Below, in pieces: positions 24,801 to 37,957 of a DNA stretch of 64,000 bases. The notes under the pieces were generated by a model that was given only the letters and a program-made list of their open reading frames with translations, did not search any database and was not told the DNA's origin. The translations under genes were made by a program, and so were the position numbers. How positions within the stretch are numbered: position 1 is the first letter of the stretch; every line of letters begins with the position of its first letter. The DNA is from Paramacrobiotus metropolitanus. Lineage: Eukaryota > Tardigrada > Eutardigrada > Parachela > Macrobiotidae. The DNA is taken from contig NW_026570267.1 of assembly GCF_019649055.1 (NCBI RefSeq), positions 310,001-374,000 on the forward strand, given 5' to 3'.

Positions 24801-25637
24801 AGCCACAGTAAAAACCCTAACGTTGGCCACAGAGGTCGTTGGCTTGGCGCTTAGGTTGCTGCTGGAGACTCGCGATTCCGCAGTACTCTCTTACATATTT
24901 TTCTCTACTCCTCGCCACCAAACACGAAACGGTTGGTAGACAACTGTAACGTCTGTCTGCGTCTGGGTATTACACAGTATACAGCCGCCGCCAACACTGT
25001 TTGGCCATGCAATGCAGCTGACGATGCTTTGTTTCGTACCCAACACTGAACTACAGCTTATATACACTGTGGACCGATTTAGGGCAACTTGATTAGGGGA
25101 ACCAACCAGCGTTCAATGCATTGAATTATATACTGTGAAAAGATATATATTTGCCATCTCGCTGTGAATGTGTTTTTACCACCGTTGTCTGGAAGGTAAA
25201 TTGTCTGTCTAGCAATGATTTACCTGCTCGTTAATATTATGCAAATTTTGGGAAATTTTTTCTTATATCGGGTTATCTCCGAGACATTGATACATAAGGA
25301 AAAAATTGCAGCTGATTGCTTTTTCTTGTTTCCCTTCAGCAAATGAATTGTGGATTTACACAGTGCTTCTTCTTTTTTCGGTGGAATAATGGAACCATCC
25401 GGTAATTCAGAACTGGGCATACATTTTTCTGTAATAAGAGCAGTACTTTTTCACTATACGGACATTTTATTGTAATAATTGTAATATAAGTAATATTTTT
25501 CGCCATATATATACCTATATACAGGGTATAATATATACATACAGACATACAATATTTCGCATATTATAAGTGTGCGATTTTTCGCTAATTTTTGTCGGGT
25601 GATAATATTCGCTGCATTAAGTGTTGCGTGTGTAATA
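21830..25637. other. Long non-coding interval upstream of Pur-alpha
   Basis: I see no protein gene, tRNA or clear repeat here. Short reading frames show no family resemblance. A row of AT-rich alternating tracts occurs around 24700-24780 and 25500-25560. The 5' exon(s) and promoter of the Pur-alpha gene probably lie here, because its first recognisable coding exon begins at a splice acceptor rather than at a convincing ATG. Confidence 0.4.
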
Positions 25638-28600
25638 GATGGTGGCAGTAGCGGAGATCAGCAGGGTGAGCAGGAACTGGCGAGTCGTACTCTGCAGATA
25701 CAAGCCAAACGTTTTTACGTGGATGTCAAAGAAAATCGCCGCGGACGTTTCATTAAGCTGGCCGAAGTGGCGACGGGTCGGCGTAAGAACCGTATCATCC
25801 TTCCCATGTCCATTTCCGCCGAATTCCGTGATCGCTTAACAGAATTCCACGATTATAACCTGCAAATAGGTTCGTTTACTACGGTTGTGGTGTTAATAGT
25901 TTTTCAATTCTTCAGTTCTTCATATAGAATGCTCGGTACAGTGCATTATTGATCGTTCTGACGGGGGTTCGGTCAATAGCCTCAGAAAATATCATCTTTG
26001 TTGTCGCTCGGCAGGTCCTACTGCGCCTACCCACTTGCCGGAAGATGGAAAGCTAAAAAGTGCGGTGATTGTCAAAGATTTCCGACGCTATTTTATTGAC
26101 CTTAAGGAAAACGACCGAGGGAGATTTATTCGTGTAAGTGGTTACTTGTGTTACTTCATCTTGATCAATCTCAAAATGCTGGGATTTTTTTTAAACCGCA
26201 AATTAATTTTAACATATTGATCAATTACTGTGCCGTTAATCAGGAACACTTTTCGAATGGATTAGCGCATGCCGTCGCTGCATTAATTGCGAGATTGCAT
26301 TGCATATGTGTACCTTTAACTTTCTGACTGATAACAGCAGCTGCATTGCGTAACTTTTTTAAAAGCAAACAGTAATATTTAAAGCATGACGCGATCTTAA
26401 TCCAAGATGTCTACACCTTGCAAGCTAACGTTTTTTTCTTGGCAGTAACCTGGCAGATAAACGCCAAAAACCATGCGTATACAATTTTCATAATTTTGCC
26501 AGTCAACGGACTTAATTGTCTGAGCGTGCATATAAAAAGATGCATATCCCTATCTCAACTTATCTCTACAAGTTGAAAGAATACTATTAAAGGAATCTGA
26601 TTGTAAGCGAGATCTCTACACTGCCGATATTTTGTGGCTAGATAAGTACTATAACTGTAACAAAGTTTTTAATCTTCAACCATTATACAATGTATCTGTA
26701 GAGATAGAGGATAGCAGTATAACGTTCGTAGTTTTTGCATTCACCGACGATGTACCGCGAGGTCCGAAACCTGCGGACATAAATATGGGTGCGCCGTAAA
26801 TTCTTGCGCGTGTAGCTAGATAACGCCTCTGATTATCCGGAAGCTACAGAAAAAGCTTTCGGCTTTGATCTTAAATCTGCGCTAAAAATGTGTTGAAAAG
26901 GTTTTGTGTTGTTTTGCTGTCTGATATCAGGTTTCACACAAAAGCAGAAAACTTAAACTTTTAAAAGTATTTTGAACAGAGCGATCGATGCCTACATGCG
27001 CAAAACCTCTAAGCCTGTGTGCTGCTGGTAGTAAACCATGCGTTTTCATAGACCAGAACTGGCCAGCGAGGGTTATCGCACAGGTTACCCCTATTGCTGT
27101 TACCTACTATCTTAATTCTTATGAATTCCAAATGTTTTAAAATTAGTTTGACCTTTCCCATCCACAAATGAGTCTGCAGAGCGGACTTGTTGCAATTTCA
27201 CTTCATGATAGTTGAGTCTTGGTTGAGTCCAACAGATACCACGCACGACTGACAGCCGATAGGCGAAAGGTCATTAGCGTGGCGCACAGACCATAATTAA
27301 CTTTATTTGAGCACAGTGCGTGAATAGTGAATATTATACTGTTCGTTGTTCTTGACACATTGCGCCTGCCAATCTTATGTTGCGGAATTAAGATAAGATG
27401 ACGCAGTAAAATTCCAAATTGTTTTTCTTCAACAAAAAAAAAGCAAAACTGGAACAGATTTGATCGATTAAACTATAAGGTCACGATCGATCGTGAATGA
27501 CAAGCAGTCCATGTACGAGCATTTAGCGTAGCATTAGAAGGGTTGAGGCACTATAAGCATAAGTTACAGTATGTTAATGAATACTAGTACTACTCGAAAC
27601 GCACTTTAAATTGTGTTCTGTAAGATACAGAGCCGGAAGTTCTGTAACTTTTGATACCACCCCCTTACCGCTGATTGGACGACTGAGTTAAAGTGTTCTG
27701 TATCTAAAAGGAACTCTCCTGGCTCCGTTACGATACAGAACTCGCATTTCTTGCTATGTCAAATTTATTTTTTGATGTGGATGCACAGTCCGCTGTACGT
27801 CTAAAGTCCTATTTTTAATTCGTCTAAAGTCCTATTTTTCAAGATTTGAGGGTGTAAGTAACGGGAATTTAATTGCTTCTATCGAATCAACATTCCAGTT
27901 CTGCTTTGTTCACTGTTTTTATGCTGCCTCCGGCTGTGCATGTTTGAATTTATATCGATGGCAACAGGCGACTTCGCCATAGTCGTCAGCGCGAGGAATG
28001 GTAAAACCACCTCGACGTAAATACTTTAGGTGCAATTGCGTTTCGCTTTTTCACCAGTCGTCTGATTTCTTCAGCTTAATAAAACTTAAAATCGCCAGAA
28101 AAACAGAAAGGAAACGGCCACAAAATTGTTGTGAATAGTAAATAAATCGTTGACCAAATTGGTCAACGGTAACTGGGCGCTTTTAGAGTCCGAGGTCTCG
28201 TTGCTCTGTAACGCTCTATAAGATTCAGCGCTGTACCATTGGTAGATTCAGTTTTACAGAACTCCCGGCTCTGTATCTTGCAGAACGCATTTAAAGTGCG
28301 TTTCGAGTAGTACTACTGAATCCTGTACTGCACGTAAGCTACGTAACTGTAGGCTACAGTCTGCTTCAAACTATCAACGTAAGCACTTGTCCATAAATTA
28401 TGCCAACGGATTATAACAGCAAGATTATGCTAAGATAGTCTAATTTAGTCGCATAATTGCTTTGCTAAAACCATGCGTCGCTGCATAATCAGGCGTTTGC
28501 CATTAAACGTAAGCAGCAATAGCACAAGCTCATCTAACACTTGCGGAATGTTTTTACTTCAAAACACTGATGTGTTGTAATTGGCCACACACAAAAGAAT

Positions 28601-29228
28601 AAGATAATAATAATTGTATCATTATCTACATAAGAAACAAGCAAATGTATTCTACAAAGTAGTACGTATTATTCGTTCAATGAATGAGTTTTGTTTTTAT
28701 AGTTGTCTCTCATAAGCCGTGGAAATCGATCGCAGATCGGAATACCCGCACAAGGAATCACCAGACTCAGAGACGCATTTACGGAGTTGATTGACCAATT
28801 CGGATCAGAAGAGGATGCTCAAGAGGAAAGGAGTAAGTGTATATTATTTAGGCATAACCCAACAAGGAAGTTAATTTTACTTTCACCTTTTACAGTAGTT
28901 CCCTTTCGGGGTGATATCCCTGAGAGTCGGTCGATCCGAGTGGAGAACAAAACATTCTTTTTTGATATTGGCCAAAACACCCGTGGAGTTTTCATGAAAA
29001 TATCCGAGGTAAGTTATAAATAGCAGTCTTATGGTAAGAGTTTTAGCGTTTGAAAGTGATAAGATTCTGCTGTAGGTCAAGCAAAACTTTCGCAGCTCCA
29101 TAACCATACCCGAAAGGTCATGGGGCCGCCTTCGCGACACCATCAGCGATTACATGCGGGAAGTGCGAGAGAGCGGAGAAGAACTGCGATCCGGCATCGG
29201 TTTTGGTGGTCCGTCAACTAGTTCCTGA
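25638..29228 (+). CDS. PURA: Transcriptional activator protein Pur-alpha
   Basis: Pur-alpha is a purine-rich single-strand DNA/RNA-binding protein acting in transcription and RNA transport. Exons are about 25638-25869, 26016-26133, 28703-28832, 28896-29008 and 29076-29228, with matching phases. All three PUR repeats are visible. Repeat I has [20 protein letters not shown]; repeat II has [19 protein letters not shown] joined over the long intron to [20 protein letters not shown]; repeat III has [20 protein letters not shown] then [18 protein letters not shown]. Human PURA gives the same order (NKRFYLDVKQNAKGRFLKI, RKYYMDLKENQRGRFLRI, NKRFFFDVGSNKYGVFMRV). The glutamine-rich C-terminus of vertebrates is absent; the protein stops soon after GFGGPSTSS. 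The start codon is uncertain: an in-frame ATG at 25572 exists, but the sequence before 25638 looks like an intron end (TGTAATAG), so an upstream coding exon is likely. Confidence 0.93.
27586..28314. mobile_element. Inverted-repeat DNA element in the Pur-alpha intron
   Basis: Terminal inverted repeats of about 63 bp bracket a 729-bp element. The left end begins AGTACTACTCGAAACGCACT at 27586. The right arm (28250-28314) is its reverse complement with a few changes and includes GATACAGAGCC in both arms. No transposase is encoded. TGAAT flanks both sides a few bases out (27578-27582 and 28317-28321), a possible 5-bp target-site duplication if the termini are ragged. It lies inside the 2.57-kb intron 26134-28702; the rest of that intron shows nothing recognisable. 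Confidence 0.75.
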
Positions 29229-32200
29229 TCCAGTTATTGGATAGCTTTTATACGAACTGTCCTGTTATTGGTGTCCGGTGTTCCGCTCGTGTGGTCATCA
29301 TGCTCACCCGCTAAACCACAACTCCATTACCGAGGCCGTGCGTAAGCTGCTGCTGCATAGTGTCATCGCGCCAGCAGTCGTTGTCCGGTCAGCAACTACA
29401 GCACAGTTCTCTCTGCTGACTTTGTGTCTCTTTTTTATATCTGTCACGTTGTGTATTGGGTCATGAGGGGTTAATGAGTTGGTGGATAGCACGCTTCTCT
29501 ATTGGAAGCTGGAATGGGAAAGAAATGCGAGTGAAGCGCTTGGACTGGGATGCGTACGACACACATATGCGGTTACAAACACGTGTGATCAACTGCAGTC
29601 ACCGTTTGATTAATCACACTCACACACATTGGCCGTCCCCCTGATTGGTCAGCGTGTGTCGCAAGTGTCCCTGTCCGTGTAGCCGCTTGGAATGTGGATC
29701 GAGAGGAGGCGATCCATCACAAAGCAAGAGTCAAATGCAAAATTTGGATGGAATGAATGGATAGAGGAAAGAATTGATGGTTATCATTATACCCAACATG
29801 TACTTTCACCTTATCAAACTATCACTGCCTACACACATGCACCCTGTGGCCCAAATGTCGTCTGTGCCTGGAATTCTTCAGTATAATTATGATCTATGGC
29901 TACGGACAGCCTGAAGCCACAGGCTGCTGTTGTCTCATCAAATCATCGGGATAATATGTTTCTACTGTGCCAGTTTGCATTTTTTCTACAAGGGATCATA
30001 GGTTTCGTGGATGTATGGTTTTTGGTTACGATATTTTTGCCAGGAAGTATTAACACATGTGTGCTCCATGCAGGAAAAGCTGCAAATGCCTCGTTATGCT
30101 TGCGTTGTTGTCTTAGTCCTTTTAATTTTTTAGCGCTAATTTTACTCTCGCAGTTCAGTGGACGATCTATCCTTGTGCGCATGGATTTTTTTCTCGATTG
30201 ACATTGGGGGGCATTTCGCTGAAGTTTTCCACGCACCAACCAGAAAACTGCAGCTGCATTTATTTTTCCGGATTACATTGGACACTCATGTGCTTTCATA
30301 TTGTGATGCAGAATTGATAAGAGGCAGTACTTATCATACAGTCCTGTTTTTTGTTGTCCACAGTTATGGTTTGTTGTTTTTCTAATTCGATTTGTGTGCT
30401 GGATGTTAATTACGAAAAAACTGCAATGAACCGTTTTGGTTGGTATTTATTTGTAGCTTTTACTGCGTTGTGTTCAGATCTTAAGCTGCACTGTGCGCTC
30501 TCTTGATTTTTTCTCAAAGCTTTGCGGCCACTGCATGGATGGTAATTGTGAAAGTAAAGATGATCTCCTTTGCCTACAAACACTGACCTTTTGTCGATAC
30601 TCCAGTGAGGAACAGTGCATCCACAAAGATATCCGGTGCCTACTACGTAGTTAGAAAACACATTCGTGACAATTCCCCCGTAGAGGAATTGAATACGTAG
30701 GCGGTGGTTATATCATTAATACACAATACAAATATGCAGTGAAAAATTTGAAAAAAAGTTAAATTTTACCGTCTCTGAATTTCTTTTGCACGACTGCAGT
30801 GTTTGCAAAGGAAACCTTCACGGATTGAAAAACTGCACCCATACCAGCGGACCATCGCTTCCAGTGTTCCTTTCATTATGGCTACACCGGTGATTTGGGT
30901 GCAGTTTTCCGATCTATGTATTTAGGATTCCTTTGTAAAACACTGCAGTCGTGCAAAAGAAATTCGGTGTGGATACTGGATACTGATAGTGAAAATACGC
31001 GTTTCACTGAGGCCAGTTAAATCGGAACCATGTGTTCATCTGCGTACGAGTTGTCTAGTTCTAACGTAGATTTTCTAGAATTTTGGAATGCCTGAACTAT
31101 TCTGATGTGCAGCAATACGTTATTTTGACATGCATTGTTCATCTTGGACACAACATTCTTGTCCTGGGAAACGAGCAATTAAGTGTTCCAGTTCAATAAT
31201 TTTTTTCTGAGCGCAGATAGTATGGAGAGTAAGGTGAGTCATCCACTGATACTGTCGTAGGACAATAGGAATGCAAGGCTGCTGCCCAACGATTGTATGA
31301 TTGCTTTTGAATACCGACCGTCTAGCTTTGCGATACATGTACAGCATCCCTTCACTATTCGAACGGGAATCCGACAGAGAATCGGCAACTGAACAGACAG
31401 GATTGAGGCTAACCTTTAGTGTCCTTTACTTTCCATCTTTTCCCCGTTAGAGGATAGACAGACGCAAAAGCTCAGAACAGACAGAATCATCCTGACCTTT
31501 CAGTAACCTTTCAGTTACACGTTGGATCCTATACTAATATAATATATAGACAGACTACGTCTGCCATATGTTATATTAGGCTTGCCCGTTTCAACCGTGC
31601 AGCGCCTACGTAAATACAATAACACCTGCATACTGTCTGTATATAGAAGCACGTACCTGTTGTAGCAAATATTTATGGGGGGCTGTCCAATACTAATTTT
31701 TGTTTATTATAGCTTTATTACGGCCACTTGAAACTTATAATACTACTCTTGTAATGATCTGTATATACGTTGCATTGAATATACGGTATATATATCTCAA
31801 TGCGTAATTGTAGTCGACGATGGGATTTATGTAGCAGGTATTCGTCATGCGGGTTGTTTCTCGCATTCGCAAACAGAAGCGTTAGTTCAGTTATTAGCCG
31901 TTTGTACAATGACATGGATGAATAAAGTATTACCGCAGATGCAAATCCGAAAGCTTGGGGAATACGATGCAAACTGAATCGGTATGATATCGATAAATGG
32001 ACAAGAAAGCAGAAAGTTTTGCATTACATGTACCAAAATGGCACATGTAACGATGTACCAGATTTTCTTGGTTAGCTTCCATGATTTCGTTCTCTGTGAA
32101 TTAAACCCGGAATCTCAAGAATTGCATGATAGAGATATTTCGTACCACCGAGCGCTGCCGCAACGGTTGTCACACTGTTTCCCGGTGTCATATGCTAAGA

Positions 32201-33946
32201 TTTTTGAAGATATGCCAGCATCAGTGTCGAAAATCTCGAAATCTGCGGCAAACGAGAACCCACGAACCAATATGGCTGCCGACTTCTGACGTCATCAGCC
32301 GTCATTTGATCTTGTATTATGCCCGGTACATGGTCAATGGTTTATATTAAACCTGCTTACAGGTTATACTATTTAGTTATGTTGATCTGTATTCAGTATT
32401 GTACAGTAGTTCTATACGGAATATTTTAACGGTTAACGTAGCCTTTACACTTCGCAAATGGTATTAATTTTATGGATCGTATGTTTATAGCAACGCATGG
32501 TAACTCTGTGTAGATATCTAAATTACGCGACATGTACAGCGGGTGTGTCTGTTGTACTTGTATGCGACTATGCGTTAGCTCTGTCCGCCGGTCTGAAATT
32601 TTCTGAACGGTATAGGTGACATTACCATGGGACATGGGTGCGTGTCGTTACCTCTATTAGCTTGTGCAACAGTGCATGTGCAAATGCGATATCTTCGTAC
32701 AGTGTACTGTACTTCGACCGGTTTAAATAGAGGAGCATACATACATACGTATAAACGGAACCGCCTTGACGGACTCTTTGCGCTGAATTTCTGTTAAATA
32801 GAAAGCGATCCTGAATGCGGTCTGACTTGATTGCGCTATCACAGCCAAATTTGTCTACCTACAATACAATAACCAGCAATACTGGCACGGTATTCTTGTG
32901 TTTTGGTTAAACGCTGACTTGTAAGTAAGTGACTGCGCGCCCGCACCTTCAGTATAAAATGTAATAGGGAAACAAAGACGCAATAAAGGCTGTGTTTTTT
33001 TTTATACGAATTACAATGCCAACCACCCAAGCAATAACTTGACACTTAAACACATGGTCTTGACTCAAAGCTGTATATATAAGTGTTTCTAAAGGATTGA
33101 AATTAAAAAATCCACTGCCTTCATTCGCACTAGTCGTGGCGATGCCGAAAAAAAAACAGGAGGTGTATGAATACCGACACGACATCTTTGTTAACCTTAA
33201 GAAACCCAAAAAACCACTGTAAGTCAGTTAAGGTCACGCAGCCATTTTACGCATAATACTGTAAACAATTAGCTATGCACATGTATCGGTATTTGGTACT
33301 TTCGATTTGGCAGACGTTTTAAATGGATAACAATTTCAAGCGGCTCTACACAGTCTACAGTCTACTTATAAGTTGTTTGCTTCAGCTATTATCAAACAAA
33401 ATCTAGATACATGCGCACACAATCGTACAACATTAGTTACCACGCTGCACAAAAGTGTAAAAATTTTTTCCTTATACGAGTACTAAGGATCTGAATAATT
33501 TTTGTGCAGTATAATTTTACTCGTATTAACGTTTGCAAATTTCAGTTCGTACTTTTTAAGATTACATACTAGAAGTGCTGCTTAACCAATACCGGATAGA
33601 AAGTTTTGCAAAAGCTGGGGTATTAATTTTGTACAGACAAAGTAGACCAGTTGCACGAAAATGACAATATAGATATTATGTCTCACACTAAAACTCACAC
33701 TAAAAAGTAAAAAATAGCAATCCGTCAAGACTAGACTGGCGCTCGTTGTAAACTTTAAAGTAAAAACAGTAGGCTAATGCATGTTCGTATTTCGCAAAAA
33801 AACTTTATTATCACAGGAAACACCACTGTCACAACGCAGAACGCACATGTGCGACGTCATGGAATAAAACACCTCTAATTTTCCCATCGAACCCAATACT
33901 ATGTTAGATGAGTTTAACGTCAATAACTGCTGAGCAAAATTCAAAT
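29229..33946. other. Intergenic region downstream of Pur-alpha
   Basis: This 4.7 kb has no recognisable gene. The first several hundred bases are probably Pur-alpha 3' UTR. Open frames here (for example 29896-30201 and 31984-32289) resemble no known protein and are short. One hairpin element at 30777-30964 is listed separately. Confidence 0.4.
30777..30964. repeat. Short inverted-repeat (hairpin) element, 188 bp
   Basis: The left arm 30777-30841 begins GAATTTCTTTTGCACGACTG and ends with AAAACTGCACCCA. The right arm 30896-30964 is its reverse complement with a small indel. The loop is about 54 bases. Size and structure fit a MITE or solo fold-back. No flanking duplication was identified. Confidence 0.8.
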
Positions 33947-35383
33947 CTACGTCTTCCGGTGTCTCAGGCCTTCGTTTGCATCTGCTGGCCAGTCAACAAA
34001 CACTTCGTCCCCGCCGTCTTCCATTTCGGATGTCTCCAGCGGATCAACGGTCTCATCAAAACCGAAGTCTTCCGTACTTTGAGACGCTGGTAACTCCTTC
34101 ATATTTTGGCGTGCAAAACGATTGGACAGCGATAATCCCGCCAGAATCAATCCGCAAAAGAAATTAATGCCGACGATAATCGCCCCGATAATCACCGGAT
34201 GCCGATGCATCCAGTACCGCAATCCCTCCAGCCGGGCTTCCACGTGTAACTCCATACTGTAGATATTCACCGTGGATTTGCGCACTTCAATGACAGCGTC
34301 CATTACCGGCGCATAGGGATCTTCTTGGTATAGGTCAATCAGATCTACGCGCAAATGCTGCCGTTCTTGAAGGAATCCCATCAAATACAACGGCGAGAGC
34401 ACAATGATGCGTACTAAATGGTGGATGTAGGAGCGATACTGCAGAAGAGCAGGACGAGATGCGGATTTTAACAGATTTTCATCGTACGAACGTAGCGCGA
34501 TGTTGATCATAAAAATTCCGGCTTGAGCATTTTCCTGTAAAACATTCCTTAATTAAACACAGTAAACCATGTACCAAATCCACGCAGCAATTTCAATGTT
34601 TGGTGTTAAAAGTATGATACTGCACATTTTCACATGCACGGTTCAAGTGCGAACAACACACAAACGGAGGCGAACACGGAAAACTGCTTTCTTTTTAAAC
34701 ATAATATTTGAAGACATCTGAAAAAATTTATTGTTGTCTGTGCATACTGACAAAATGATACAGTGAATGTACTTTAATATAAAAAAAATCTGGTTAAACA
34801 TGTGTGGTGACTGGTCTTTGAAGGAATACCAACATAATTAAAGTAAATTAACGATTAGATCGTTCAAATGCGGTACAGACAACAAAAGCAAGCAACACCA
34901 AGCAGCAAGCCGTATTTTTTGTTAGTGGCAAAACATGCAGTGCACATGCAACCCCGTTAATGAGCTTACTTGTGCTACCTCGGATTCCGGTAGATCAACC
35001 GACACCCACATAGCATACTTCTGTCCGGACATGAGCAGCGGACTCTCCTTGCCCATGCGTTTCCGTTGGATAAACGGTACGACGGCGGTGGGATATTTGC
35101 AATACTCGGACTGCGCTCGACTGCAGTCTGCATACGACAAATGCACGGGCAAGACATGGAGGATGGTGGGTAATGTTAGGTAATGGAAAATGAAGAAGAT
35201 GAAGAGCGCCAGTCCAAATATGAACAACACCAGCGTAATGCTGAACAGTATCCGGAAGAGAAGTTTGAGAACCGTCTTCACGGCGTCGGACTGTGCTTTC
35301 TGCAGACGCAGCTGCAAGGAGACGATGTAGTTATAGGTTCTGAGATGCGGGTATGGACTGCGCTTGTCAACTTTGGCTTTCAT
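33947..35383 (-). CDS. BSCL2: Seipin, ER lipid-droplet assembly protein
   Basis: Seipin is an ER membrane protein that organises nascent lipid droplets. Two exons, 34970-35383 and 33947-34534, join in phase 0 to give 333 residues. A first membrane segment (FRILFSITLVLFIFGLALFI) is followed by a lumenal domain with LPTILHVLPVHLSY, LLMSGQKYAMWVSVDLPES across the splice to AQAGIFMINIAL, and DLIDLYQEDPYAP. A second membrane segment (HPVIIGAIIVGINFFCGLIL) follows GLRYWMHRHP. Human seipin shows the same features ([64 protein letters not shown]). The C-terminal tail is acidic and short. The ATG at 35383 gives a cytosolic N-terminus of normal length. It lies head-to-head with DCAF10, 740 bp away. Confidence 0.92.
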
Positions 35384-36123
35384 TGTGACGGAACTTCCGA
35401 TACTGATAAACGGAACACGTCACTGCTCAGGGAAGCCAGAGCCTGACAATCTTGAAAGACAGCAAGCAGTACAAAGTTTTTAATTAATTAGCAGCTCATC
35501 ATGCAATGCTGCACGCAAATCGAGCTGAGGACGAGGATACTTCTAAGCCATGACGATTGACGAAGATAAGCTTTTGCAGTTCTGCAGCAACCATGAGACA
35601 TTTATCTTGAACAAAAACTGGATATTAGGAAGAGCGTTGTCAAAGCAGAGGCAAGAACGCTCGTAATAATTAACTTTCTGAAACTTTCAGAGTGAAGTTT
35701 TTCTAATTTTCACAACTTTCTGATACATTTAGGGGCCCTACACTTACAGCAGCGGTTTTCTTTTCAGATGCATGCGATCAGATGATTCAGTCGCTGTTGC
35801 AGCCACCTGCGTCCGTTTACTTGCTTGAGAATCTACTCTACTCTAGGGTTTTCTTCAACTTCCTTGTGGTTCAGATTTTGGCTGTTTGTTTATGTTATTT
35901 ATTTTATGGAAATATAAAAATAGAAAACGTTTGCACTATCGCATTCGTAAACCAAAATTTGGGGTTTTTTGCCTTTATGATTTCTTATTACGTTCTGGTG
36001 GACTGTTTGCTCGTTTGTAGTGGTATCGACTGGTGCCAGTAAAACCGTTTACTGATTGAATATTCACGATCATTGCAGACCACGGGTGAATAACTCACGA
36101 TCCGCGTTTTGTTGACTGGAGCC
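35384..36123. promoter_or_regulatory. Divergent upstream region, seipin / DCAF10
   Basis: 740 bases separate the two start codons. It contains AT-rich and ordinary sequence without a clear core promoter motif. A bidirectional promoter is inferred from gene orientation only. Confidence 0.35.
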
Positions 36124-37957
36124 ATGAGGCCGAGATCAATACCTAGACGTATTCGGTCGCTTTCCGCCCCAAGTTTCGTTGAACAAGCCCAGCCACTTTC
36201 AGAGAAATCCCATACAGGAACGCCGGTGGTACTAGATGACGCTCTGCAAAGGGGCTCTAGTCCTATCGTAATTCGCCAAGTTCAATCGTGGCCTTCCTAC
36301 ATCGTCCCTCACGGCGATCATTTCCGACCGTCACTTTTCCCGACGAATGAAATATCGACAGAAGGTACATAGTTTGCGTGGTATGCTTCTGCTTTGTGAT
36401 ATCGCTTACTGTGTATGTATTGATTTGTTACAGGAAAACAAAACGATCAACCTCGTAACGATAATTTTGATAATGTTATTGTTACCCATCCATTGCAGTC
36501 ATTTTGACTAAAAATTCGTATTGTTCCAGATAGCCAGCGTGAGCAGAGATTCGCTACACGTGCTGTCGTTAGAGACTATGGACGGTTACTTCTTGGTCGG
36601 GAAACCGGTGGAATGTTCTATGCCTCCGATGTAGACGAGTGTACACGAATGCAGCTTTTAAGCTGTAATTCTGCGCAACGGTGGAATCCTTATTGGCGAA
36701 ATCTGGCTTATCACAAGATGGACCTTTTCCACACGGTAATTTATTCTTAATTGTGATCAGTTAGTTACATGTAGAAGAAATTTTTCCCTTTTTTCTTTTG
36801 CTGATATTAATTCATTTTCGTAGATGAACTACGGTTTTGGGACAGGAGCATGCTTTAATATCAGCTACTCTCCGAATGGATCCATTCTCTTGGCTTCATA
36901 CGAAAACGGATTTATTGACATTCTGCACAGCGCCACTGAACGTCTGACACGCATCCGTTTTGCACATGCCGATGGTGTGAACGCATTCTCGTGGCTGGAT
37001 GAACAGCGTTTCATCAGCTGCTCCGATGACTGTTGCATTGCCACCTGGGATGTTCGCCTGTGCAACAAACCTATGCAAGTCCTCCATATCAACGATCTGA
37101 CCCCGACATCACTCATCGGAGAACATTCTCTCGATGGTGACCAGCCGTGGATCAAAGACATGCATTTGATCCCGAAGCACAGCAACGGAAATGGTCAGCG
37201 CACACTGCTGGTTACCGCCTTTTCCAAGTTTATCTATCGAGTTAGCCTGGATGATTCGGATCTGATGACACCGTTAGCGCTTTCTTCAGTGAGTGAACCC
37301 ATTTTAAGATCGGCGTATCTCCCGGAAAATTCCAGATACGACGGAAACTTGCTCATTGCTTCTGTACGTCCCTCGACGATGACTACGTGTTTTGTCAAGC
37401 CGGCTCTGAGGGCCAAAGAACAACGGTACCTTCCGGCTTGGTCATCCATTAATTCAACGAAGATCCTTGAAGACGGCAATCGACCGCTCGTCCCTGCTTC
37501 GTATCGTTCCATGAAGGTGGATCCTCTTGGTGGGGGAATTCTGGTGCGGAAAAACAGACTGTGCCGTTGCCGTGACGAATACTCTTATACGGCCTATTAT
37601 AAACTGGAGTCTAATCCCCGGTGTTCTCCGGAAATTCCGGATAACGCTGTTAATAAGTTCTTTATTCGGGATAAAGTTTCGGAGGATTATTTCCAGGAAC
37701 CTGCTTTCTCACCTAACGGATGTTTTGTGGCTTGTCCACAAGTGGCGAAAATTAGCATCTTAACGAGCGGTCCAGCGGCAGTGCCGTTCTCCTACTCACC
37801 AATGGGAAGGAATGCTTCGCAGTTCCATGTGGCTGCTTTGGTGGATTTGCCAAATTGCAGCGATGTGTTGTGCTGCGACGTCTCTCCAGCGGATAATATT
37901 ACTGTCGCTTCCGGTTGCTCAATGGGGCATGTGCATTTTGTACAGCCACGATTTTGA
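36124..37957 (+). CDS. DCAF10: DDB1- and CUL4-associated factor 10 (WD40)
   Basis: DCAF10 is a WD40 substrate receptor of CUL4-DDB1 ubiquitin ligases. Three exons (36124-36364, 36530-36735, 36824-37957) total 1581 nt, 526 residues, with matching phases. The WD repeats begin at NISYSPNGSILLASYENGFI (human ELEYSPDGSVLTVACEQTE). Next comes FISCSDDCCIATWDVRLCNK (human FATCSDDTTIALWDLRKLN), whose WDVR is the WDXR motif used for DDB1 contact. The last repeats have EPAFSPNGCFVACPQ and end VASGCSMGHVHFVQPRF (human IASGCLSGRVSLYQPKF). The N-terminus is basic and lacks the long proline-rich leader of human DCAF10. The ATG at 36124 follows in-frame TTG codons; no better upstream ATG is in frame. Confidence 0.88.

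Noticed and set aside
25572-25637. Signal-peptide-like start MRFFANFCRVIIFAALSVAC for Pur-alpha
   Set aside because: Pur-alpha is nuclear/cytosolic, and the hydrophobic stretch lies before a plausible splice acceptor, so it is more likely translated intron.
31984-32289. 101-codon plus-strand frame
   Set aside because: No recognisable motif, isolated, and of a length expected by chance in intergenic DNA.
33142-33222. Small frame MPKKKQEVYEYRHDIFVNLK
   Set aside because: 26 codons, no supporting context; low-complexity lysine runs make chance likely.
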